A DNA stretch of 36,203 bases from Hofstenia miamia. Lineage: Eukaryota; Xenacoelomorpha; Acoela; Hofsteniidae. A program made the position numbers and the translations under genes. Positions 1-10,510 of this stretch are shown here, one piece after another; the first letter of the stretch is position 1; each line of letters starts with the position of its first letter. The stretch is taken from the NCBI GenBank assembly GCA_900660155.1, contig CABFPE010000895.1, positions 62,609 through 98,811 of the forward strand, written 5' to 3'. The notes under the pieces are model-generated. The model was not told the origin of the DNA and did not search any database. It was given only the letters and a program-made list of their open reading frames with translations.

Positions 1-30
1 ATATATATATATATATGTATATCTATATAC

Positions 31-64
<34 letters not shown>
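1..64. repeat. (TA)n microsatellite at window edge
   Basis: Imperfect TA dinucleotide tract interrupted by gtatatctatatac. The 150 bases that follow (65-214) are AT-rich with no supportable feature. Confidence 0.9.
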
Positions 65-65
<1 letters not shown>

Positions 66-214
66 AGGAATTACTTAAAAATTATTAAAATTTAAGGTAA
101 AAAATATATCGCGATTGTATATCGTAATATTATACATATAATATATATGTCTTCTCTATCTGCGTTTCTGTCCGCGTTTTAGCTTAAAACAATTTACTAT
201 ATAATTAAAAATAG

Positions 215-273
215 TTTCCAAATCTCCGAAAGCTATTTCTGAAAACGAGCGGACAACCACGGCGCTTAGAAAG
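215..273 (+). CDS. TTC6: TTC6-like exon 1 of those visible (tentative)
   Basis: A 59-nt exon starting in phase 0 after AG at 213-214 and ending in phase 2 before a gtaacg donor. It reads FPNLRKLFLKTSGQPRRLE plus the first two bases of an Arg codon, completed by the next exon. The frame has a stop just upstream of the AG, so the acceptor cannot be further left in this frame. The acceptor has no pyrimidine tract and the following intron is only 39 nt, so this exon is less sure than the others. Confidence 0.5.
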
Positions 274-732
274 GTAACGCAACTGTGAAATACATTTGTT
301 ATTGATTCTTAGGTCTGAATCCCTTCCTAAGATCAGAGGACTTATTCGACCGAAACATCTGATTGTGTCAAGAAAGATTCGTCATCGCAGAACGGGAAGC
401 TTCAGTAACGATGTTACTTTTGAAGATTTTTTGAACAGATTCGGATATTATAGGTGAGAACCATAAATACATGCTCACAATTATTATTCTAATTAAAGAC
501 TTAAAAATTTAGCTTTTTATTTTAGCCAATCAGATTCACCTAATCCTTATGACTTTGCGTTTGATAAATGGTTCGATTGGTTTGATGAGCTTTATCCACC
601 GTTGGACAAGAACCATGAACTGAGTCTCGCATCACATGGGTCTGCATCTAGAACTTCAATGTTATCAGCGCAATCACGGTATATTGTAATTTCCTCCTAG
701 AGGTACTACAAGCTACATGTATTTACAAAATA

Positions 733-770
<38 letters not shown>

Positions 771-3700
771 TCTTGCGCGTGTGTGGCTTTCTAGTACTAT
801 ATAAAACTTTCAAATAAGTGTAGTGTGTCATTTTCGTTAAGAATATTGCCTATTAAAGAGGAATGTTCGATTAAAATTTCGTGATCTAAGTTATTCCATA
901 TCTTAGTTGTTGTATGGTGAAAGCTATTATAAGCATAACAATTTTTGAGAACGTTTATTTAATTTTATATATTATTTCTGAAAGGAAATGTAGGGGTGAC
1001 CAATTTTTGAATTGAAATATGGAATTTGGTAGTAAGGAGATATTAGTTTGTATTTTAATCCATAGTCGGATACATTGTCATATTTTTGTGCGAAATTGAG
1101 TGTTTTTAGGGACCAATTGAAGGTTTTAGACAAAATGATGCGATATTTTGAATTTATATATGTAAAGAGGAATTGAAAGTGCGATAAGAGTGCATTTATT
1201 AATTGTTTGTGTTATGTACTTGAAACATTTCGAAGATGATAAAGATACCTAATTCCAGAAGCCATTTTTTGAATTTTAATCATTAAGAATTGTTCGAAAT
1301 TTAAGTCATTGTCAATTTCACCAACTAAATAGTTAAGAGATTCGCTTTGCTATATTGGTACGTGATTTATATTAAATTCTTTGTTTCTTTTGAGATTTCT
1401 TCATGCCTTAGGAGAGAATATTATGAATTTTGTTTTTTCAATATTTACTGTCAGTTGATGATATTTGAGAAATATTTTATTAGATTTTCGATATCATTTT
1501 GGAGATTTTTAGTTGTAAAAAGGCATTTATATCAGTACTTATAAGACAGGTATCATCTGCATACTAATACATTTTACTATTTTTTACATTTTGTCATTAA
1601 CGTAGATTACAAATAGAATGGGACCGAGAACTGTGCCCCGTGGAACGCCTCGGTCAGTAATAATATATTTTAATTTTTTTCCACTAAGTATAACTCGTTG
1701 TTATCGATTTTTAAAGAAGTTCATTATTAAATTAATAGATTTGTTATCAAAATTATAATACATTAGCTTGTCTTTCAATATGCCCAAATTCATTAGTTAA
1801 AAGTTTTGTTTAAATCAAGGAGTGCAACACAACTATATTTGCTTAGAGTTAAATTAAATTTTATTCGTTCTGATATTGATAAAATTGCATCTTGAATGCT
1901 ATAACCCTTACGAAAATCAAATTGTTTTTTTGAAAGAGTATTTTCAGATATCAAATATGAATTTATTTGATTATTTAATAATTTTTGAAATAGTTTACTA
2001 AGGGGATGGCCAATGCAAATGGGCCTATAATTTTGTGCATTTAGAGGGTCAGATTTCTTAAATATATTCGGGAATTCATTATCAATAATGCATTGGTTAA
2101 ATGCGAATAGTAGATATTCACTAAAGATATGAAAATGACTTTTAATAATAAGATTGGAAGATTATAGGATGCCGTTGATTTATTTGTGTCTAAAGTTTTT
2201 ATTATGGTTTCTAGTTCATTTGCATTTATGAGTCTAAAAGAAAAGTATGTTTTTCCTGCGAATTTATTAATATTTTTCTTTCTCTTATATTGGGGAAAAT
2301 TGAGATTTCCAAGTTCCTTAAATGTTGTATTTAGGTGGTCTATTATTCTTGTTTTTCTCTTGTAGTTTCATTATCAATAATTAATTCATTAATATCAGTT
2401 GAAATTCCTTTACTTTTTCACAAAATTTTATGAATATATCGCATTTTTCGTTTGTATTATTTAGTTTATTGAAGAACCTTTTTTATTTTATGTCAGATTT
2501 TTTATTTCTTAATTGTTTAATAATCCTCTTTGATTTTTCGTAATTAGTCCAATTAGTTGTCGGTTCTGTTTTTTTAATACTTACTAGTTCATGTATGTCA
2601 CTATCGTCTGCATTTGATATAGCAAACTTGCGCGCTTTTAGTTTTACTTTGCAGTACTTAATTGTTGCCACTTTATTAACTGCTTTGCAAATTTCTTTTG
2701 AAATATAATTAATCATGCAAGATCCAGATTTTAATGTGTATATATAGTTGAACGATCTGTTTTTCAAAAGTGTTTCCATTGTTTCGTCTGAATAATTTAG
2801 ATAATCTCTTGCATGAATTATTTTAAATTTATTGGGTTTGGTCACTTAATGATTCAAACATGAAGGATTTAAAAACTAAGTTGGAATTTGTTAGGAAGAA
2901 ATCAATTAAATTGTTATGTCGTGTAGGACAGTCAGTATTTACACAATGAAAATCGTATGTTGCACAAAATTCTCTTAACGATTTTTTTCAAGATTCTTAA
3001 AATAATTTATATTAAAGTCACCGAATTTATTTATAGAATAGTAGAGATCACTTATTTCGGACATTTCATTTGCCTTAAATTTTAAATAGTCAATATGATA
3101 ATTCTTATTGGGATTGTATGTGATATTAATCAGGTCTTTATGGGATTTATTTTCAAATGATATAATTTCTATCCAGAGTGATTCAAATATATCGTGTTTT
3201 AATTCATATTCTAATTTACACACCATTTTAAATATTTGGGAGCTAAAATCATGAGCCCGCCACCTTTACCTAATCGGTTTTTTATGAAAATGTCATAATA
3301 ATGTTGGTCAGCATTAAACAAATTAGGATCAGTGTTATGCTGTAACCAAGTTTCGGTAATTAAAAATATTGCGTTTTGTCCTATCTTATTTATTAAGTTT
3401 AGAAAATCATTTCTGTTTGAATTGAGTCTTCTAGCATTGGGATAAACAAATTTATAGTTATTACAGTAGTTTTTTAGTTTATTTTCTATTTGCGATTCTT
3501 CTAGAATTGGTCCTGGTCCTGGGTTGCATTTAATATCTCCTGAAAGAAGTAATCTTATGGAATAAAAATAGTTATGGAGGTGATTAAGAAGAAGGGTATT
3601 GAATTTAACTGTATATGCATAATATATTAAATGGGGATGTTTTGAAGCATGTGGATGTGGATTTATATAAAATAGAGGTACATTTTGTAACATTACATAG

Positions 3701-6700
3701 ATAACTAAATAATATGTAATAAAATTTACCTTTTTTCTGTACATTTTCATAATAATTCAGATGAAGGAGGCATCGGAAGAAGAGTTCGACGATTTGAAGA
3801 ATTGGCAGCTTTTAGATAGGTGACATTCGGAATTCGAAATAAAGAGTGAGAAATTAGGAGAGGTTGGAAGAATCCTTTTAAGACGAAAGTGATATGAACA
3901 ATTCCTTGACGAGAGGTTGGAGTTGATACTTTGTGGTGAATTCAGAAAGCTTTTGAAGACTGGAATAACATTGAATTTATTAGTAGAGAAACGTGATAAG
4001 GCTTCATTAAACCTAGTGATGACATGATTCTTCTGTAGAGCAGAATGTTTACACACTGGAGTAATTTCTAGGAAATAGATGAACCGCGGAGTGAATTTTC
4101 GATGGATTAAAGATACAAGATGATTGATGTTCTGTTGAAATTGTTTGATGTCGGTAGGTTTAAGTGCATCAATGAGGCCTTTATTTATGAAGATGGAGTT
4201 GATGTGCTTTGTAGGATAATAGCAGTATCTAATGACAGGAATGTAGAAAGCAAGGAGAAAGATAAGATAGACAAGTACATTTATTAAGGTCTAAATTAGA
4301 TTTTATTTGTTCTGATTTTGTTAAATTCGCATCTTGAGTGCTATGACCATTACAAAACCAAAATGTTTTTTCGAAAGAATATTTTAAGATTTCAAATATG
4401 CGTTTATTTGATTATTTTTTCAAACAGTTTACTAAAATGATGGCTAATACAAATTGGTCTAGAATTTTTTTGCGTTTATAAGGTCACCTTTTTAAATAGA
4501 GGACTTATATTTGATCTTTTAAATTTCCGGAAATTTGTTTTCAATAATATATAGGTTAAATGCGAATAGTAGATTCTCGCTAAATATATGAAAAAAACGC
4601 TTAATAATAAAGATTGGATGATTATAATTAATCCAATTTGTTATCGTGGGTTCTGTTTCGGCGAGATCAAATAGGTTTCGTTCATGTACTTCAAGATCAT
4701 CGGCATTTGATAAAGCAAATTTGCGGGCCTTTAATCTTACCTTTCGGCATTAAAAATATAAAATTTTTAATTCTAACGTAAATAGCTAAAGTTCAATACA
4801 ATGCAATTGGAAAGAATATAATCGTGAGTTTTATTTCGTATTTTAATTAATGCTAGAAATAATCTTCAATCGCTTCAATAGTCACATGTGCATTATGTAT
4901 AAGGCCACATCTTGGACTTCTCCGCTGTTAAAATCTAATCAGCTTCCCTCCTCGCAGGTCACGTCCTACCGCCCAATAGCTATTCTATCTCGGCTGTCTA
5001 TCATCTTTGAACGCCTTGTTTTTCGTTATGTATTCCCAAAAATTCGTCACCTCATCTCTTCTGCTCAGCATGGCAACCTTCCTAGTCGCTCTACGATTAC
5101 TAACCTGCTCTCTCTAATCGAAACCTACTACTTTCACTCTGATAGTAATGATCCTGGTTGTATTATCTTTCTTGACATCTCAAAAGCGTTTGATCGCCTT
5201 CCTCATTTCATTCTGCTTGACAAGTTACGTTTATTTGGTTTTGATGTGGATTTCATCCTTTTGATTTCATTAAGTTCTCTAATTNTTTCAAATGGATTTC
5301 CTCTTTGGACTATAAAGACGCTCTGCTGAAATTCTCCACTCTCCCGCTGTCACTCTACTTCCATGCCTGTGATCTCCTTCTGTTCAATCGACTACTGACT
5401 CGCAAATTGGATCTTGATCCTTTTGATTTCATTAAGTTCTCTAATTCCTGCTGCACTCGCTCTGATGATGTTGTCACCTTCTCCATTCGTCGTACAAAGA
5501 AACATCGCACCCTTCACTCGTTTTTCAATCGTGCTTGTACTGCTGCTAATTACATCTTGACTCGCAACCCTCCAACAGCGATTGATTTCTTTTCCCCGCC
5601 ACCGAGCTTCAAGAAATCTTTGATGCCTTTCCTCTTTGCTGAGCCCTTCTCCAACTTCGCCTACTCTTCCATTTGCTCCTATTTCATCTCATGTGACTGT
5701 CCTCGCTGCCGTAAAACTTGACTTGTTTTTATTTTTTGTTGTGTATGCCTTCAGCGGCTAATAAAGTCATTGATTATTATTATTATTATTACAGTTAGAC
5801 TAGTGATTGGTTCAAAAGTGATCTGTCACATTTGAAGAATTGCACGTCTAAACACCCGAGATAATTAGCGATGTGACGATCACAAGAAAATCGAACGCGC
5901 ACGATTTCTTCGTGATCGTCACATCGCTAATTATCTCGGGTGGTTATACATGCGATTCAATCAAAATGTAGCAAATCACTTTTGAACAAATCACTAGTCT
6001 AACCGTGGCCTAAGGCCCAGTTTATTAAAGCCCGTGCAAAAGGTTTATCATTTCAAGTAGGTTTGCCAACCGAAGCCTTCTCGTGTTCATTACGCCGTGC
6101 ATTCTTGCAAGGCTCTATATTAATATCATCAACATGATCATACACAGGCAAATTTCTGTACTAAATACTCTTCTTCCATGCATTGGAAATATAATTTCAT
6201 TTCAAAACTTGCTGCAGAATAATAATGAAGTATTTGACGACCGCGCTGGTTGGTTTTTACCATACTTGCACTCCCAATTAGCGCGGCTTTCAGGAATGCA
6301 CGGGGTGTTGAAATCTTACACGGCTAGCAGTGCAAATTAGGAGTGTTGCACGGTCTGTAATAAACTAGGCCTAAGATAAACACACATTCAATAGGCAGCA
6401 AGCTGCCTGATTAAAAAACCTTCACTACATGAAATAGGCTTACCTTGTAAATATATTTATACATCTACGCACATATTTCGAGAAAGCACTTTGTTTGGAA
6501 AGATATATCATAGTTACAACCACCGTTCCAACACTTACGATAATGAAATATTAAAAGTAAATTTTGGAATAATTCATGCACTACATATGCTATAATATCT
6601 TGGAAAAAACTACTCTATGAAATTACAAGTAAAGAAACCCTAAAAAAATTATATATTCTTTTAAAACATAACATCTTTGCACATCAATACGAATATGGAA

Positions 6701-9700
6701 CATCAACACGTTTAAATGCCTGGTGAAATATTTAAAGCAATACATTTTATTTTTGATTTTTGAACTTTTTATTTTTAATCTGTGGCTTAGATTATTTTTA
6801 TTTTGTCCTATTTTTGAGTATTTGTAATTAGTAAATATGTATATATTGGAATGTATATATAATTTGCAGATTTGCAAATGCATGAAAATATAAAAAGACA
6901 TAAACAGAAATATGATATTGAAGAAAACAATTTAAATATACATGCACTACAAACTAAGCTACAATAAATAAATTAAAGAGCACAGGGATATTTACAACTA
7001 AAGTGTATTAATATTAAGCTTCAGTACAGTTTTAACGTTTTAGTTATTCTGTTTTTATTTTGTTCTGCTAGCAAGTTGTGTTTTAACAGTTTTTACAATT
7101 CTTTTATTTTGTTAGGTTTCCTTATACTGATAAGTTATTCGTTCCACAGCTTACATAATATTGTTGTAAAATAATTCTCCCACTATTTCCTTTTTGAACG
7201 TATGTTGATTATGCAAATGTTTGCACTGTGATTGCGTTTTACATATCTCTCGTTTAGTACCTTACTATTAGTTTAAATATTTGAAATGCGCCTTTTTACC
7301 TTCAAATTAATCTAATACAAAAAAACAATCTAAGGCCTCTCCATAGAGCATGTCTACACAAATGCAATTGAAAAATATGGTTTTGTTTTTTATTGCAGAA
7401 AGTTTCTTTTTACTTAAAAATTTTCTTGACATCTGCATTAGGACAATCATCATAATATAGGGCCCCTCCCACCCACATGAAAAGTGCTGCAGCATTGTTA
7501 TGCCAAACGTTAAATATATTTTGCAAATTATCTGCAAAAAATGCTCATCACAGCTCCGTTAGTGTGAATTATACAAATTAAGTACTGGCAACATGATCTG
7601 GAAAACGTAATTGATGAATCTATAGTGCAAATTACACCAATTTTGTGCGTAAGATTGAGTTACTTAACGTTATGTGATTTGAGCAGGTGAGGTGTGTGCA
7701 ATCTGTTGGGTAGTCTTTCTTAAAAATCAGTGATATCTGTTCTTATTTGACATTCAAGATATTTATTAATAGGGACAGCAAATAAACGTTCTTCCGCGAA
7801 GAGGTTATTTACGATAAATACCGGCAAATTTCAATTTTCGCATGAAATAATTGAATCATGACAACTTTGATAAGCTCTTGCATGCTCTCATTTAACTAAA
7901 GTAGAAAACGTTCTGTAATGGCTTATTAATAAGTGGTTCCGTCTTACCTTTAAGCGTTCATAATTTTTTCAATGCTATCTTCATGGCTTCAGCAATTAGC
8001 TTTTGATTAGTGATTCTTTTATTATTTGTCTTAATTTCTTGAGTTTTGCAATCGAGGACTTTTCCTTATTTAAGAATCACATGCATCCCATATTTTATCT
8101 TCTAATTGATATTCCCAAATGCAGGTGGTCTATATTGATTCTAGTTCAAACTATTTGCATTTTATTTTCAATTTCAATTTATAGCAATTTGTTGAATTTA
8201 ATTTATTGGAAATGGAAACGTCCTTTTAAATCTTAGTATAGTTATTCGACCGGAGGGAGTTGATAGTGGGCCCAACCGTTACTGTCTGTCTGCTTCCGTC
8301 GCTTTAAAACTTTAATCCAATTGGCTAAATTTTATCTGTAATCCGATTGGCTAGTAGCCATTCGCTAGCAACGATGAGACAGTTATTAGAAAAAAATATG
8401 CCTCAAGGTAGACAACCAAAATTGGAAATTTTGTTACTAATGTTCTACTCCATAGATTTTGAAAGTTTATAACTCATTCGAAAGAACAACACTAGAGGAA
8501 GATTCCATCTGAAAGATCCAAAAACCGTAAAAATTTTGAAATTTTGTGTCGAGTTGGCCTACTTTGGCCGGATATAGCTCGATCAATTTTTGTCAAATCT
8601 TAAAAATATTTACATGAGTATTTGAACCATCGATCGAACTCTGTTGTGCATATAAATTTAACATATTAACCCATTAATGGCGATTGGCAACAATTGTTGC
8701 CACTCCCATTTTTTTGTGTTTTTGTCCTAAAAAAATATAATGATAAGGCTTCACCACTGACATGGCATTCTTCCGTGTATGATTGATGCTTTTGTAATGT
8801 ATACTGTAATCATTGGATATTTTTCTTACGATTATATAGGCCTAAAATCAGTCAAAATATTTTCACTTTGCTTTGAAAGCTTATCTATAATAAATTCCTT
8901 CATGAACTTTAGATATCATAGAATGAACGCAAAGGCTATTGGACAGAATCATGTTCTACCAGAAGCAGTTTATCTTTGGTGGCAACAAGTGTTTTATGAA
9001 ATTTTTTGAAGTTTGTTCACTATACCGGCGATTGGCAACAATTGTTGCCAACAAAATAAAGTCTCTGGTTCCTAAAAAAATGAATATTTTTCCTAAATAT
9101 CACTTTAAATATTCTAGTTATCACTATTTTCATATAATAAAACAAATAAATTCATAGAAAAAAATTTCGCGTTTAATGAGTTAAGCAAGTACCCAACAGT
9201 GAATAAACAAACTTGCTCGACCAGTACTCTGGTCGATTACTGCTTACTATGTTAAATTTATTCTATTACTATTAGGGAATCTTATATTCTCTTATTCGAA
9301 TACTAAAATGTTGAATGATTGAGATGGCATTAGTTCTTTGAGTTGCAATAAGTTGTATCAATATACTTCTGGTGTTTCGTTTATGCTGTAGGTCTTCATG
9401 TGATGCTTAGGGGTACACCAAGTGAAGCAGAGCACAGTCTAGCAGATATTCAGTCAATTACAAACAATAAAGGCTGCTTCATCAAAGACGAGCAGCGAAT
9501 TATTTTGGAGGAAAAGTTGCAGGAACTTAATGAAAAAATCGAAAGGAGGGAGAAAACCTTAACTTATGATTTACTCTCTAGAGCTGTAATATATCGTAAA
9601 GTAAGTGCTTAGTTAACAACTTCAAATATATAGTAACTAGTAGATTGAAAAACAACCATCCTTGCATAAACAGTGGCGAGTTTGGTCTTAATTTTCATTT

Positions 9701-10477
9701 ACACCTCTGCTCGCCTCACTTCACAACAAATGATCTTGGTCTCGTAGCCTACTTCGGGTTATTGAAGAATGACATGTTCTGGCTCCGTTTATTTTTCAAC
9801 ACTTTTGATAAAAATATTATAAACACTATGCTTTTCTTACAGAATTTATCCGTCATTTTAATTGTCATTTAAGAATTTTTCAAACAGATAGCACATTTTA
9901 AACAAAATATGTATTTAAAATGTTGCAAAGCAAATTTTTTAGTATTAATTCAATACAATAAAATATTTTGCCATAAAAGCAATTATATTTGGAAGGTTTA
10001 TTGCAATTTTATTATAAACCATGCAGGTTAAATATGATAATCTCAATTTTTGCTTTGATATAAATATTGCTTTAAATTGATGTCATTTTAAAATTATACT
10101 TAACTTTTTTTTAATGTTCATTACTGCCTATGATAAAAAGTACTCTTAAATTTCCAGTTAAGACTTTTAATCTATCCTTTATGAAAAATTTTTTGCTCTT
10201 GTGTACTAAAATTTATTCAAACCCATTAATGAATAGTGAATTCTTTAAAAAATTTAAAAGAAATGGTGTAAAAATAAAAGATTATGAATGAATATCATGT
10301 GCTCCATAAAGCCATTACAACCCTCAACATCAAAAACAAGATGTAAAATATGACTGTTAAGGTTTTATTCAATCTATTTCAAGAAATTGTTCATATGTAC
10401 AGCATGTATTTATAACTTCTATGGAATTCCCATAGTTCTTAATGTAATTTTGTAATTGTTACATTTCTTTGTACAAG

Positions 10478-10510
<33 letters not shown>

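Larger units (their letters stand above)
800..4280 (-). mobile_element. Decayed non-LTR retrotransposon, LINE alpha copy 1 (CR1/L2/Jockey-like)
   Basis: Read on the minus strand, the order is an ORF1-like open frame (4270 to 3757), an AP-endonuclease ORF beginning at 3750, further endonuclease and linker pieces (3226-2975 and 2845-2483), RT motifs (NYRPI near 2035; GVPRGTVLGPILFVIY near 1656-1609; YADDT at 1563-1549) and a C-terminal-like piece near 930-820 with KIWNNLDHEIL. Stops, frameshifts and a probable deletion before NYRPI show that it is dead. It lies antisense inside intron 3 of the TPR gene. The clade is inferred from motif style only, and both boundaries are approximate. Confidence 0.85.

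Noticed and set aside
9203..9235. tcgaccag-tact-ctggtcga stem as a terminator or regulatory hairpin
   Set aside because: Eukaryotic intron context; better explained as the end of a possible TIR element.
9392..9410. Upstream acceptor for exon 4 giving LHVMLR at its start
   Set aside because: Would need a phase-1 partner; exon 3 ends in phase 2 and fits the acceptor at 9409-9410.
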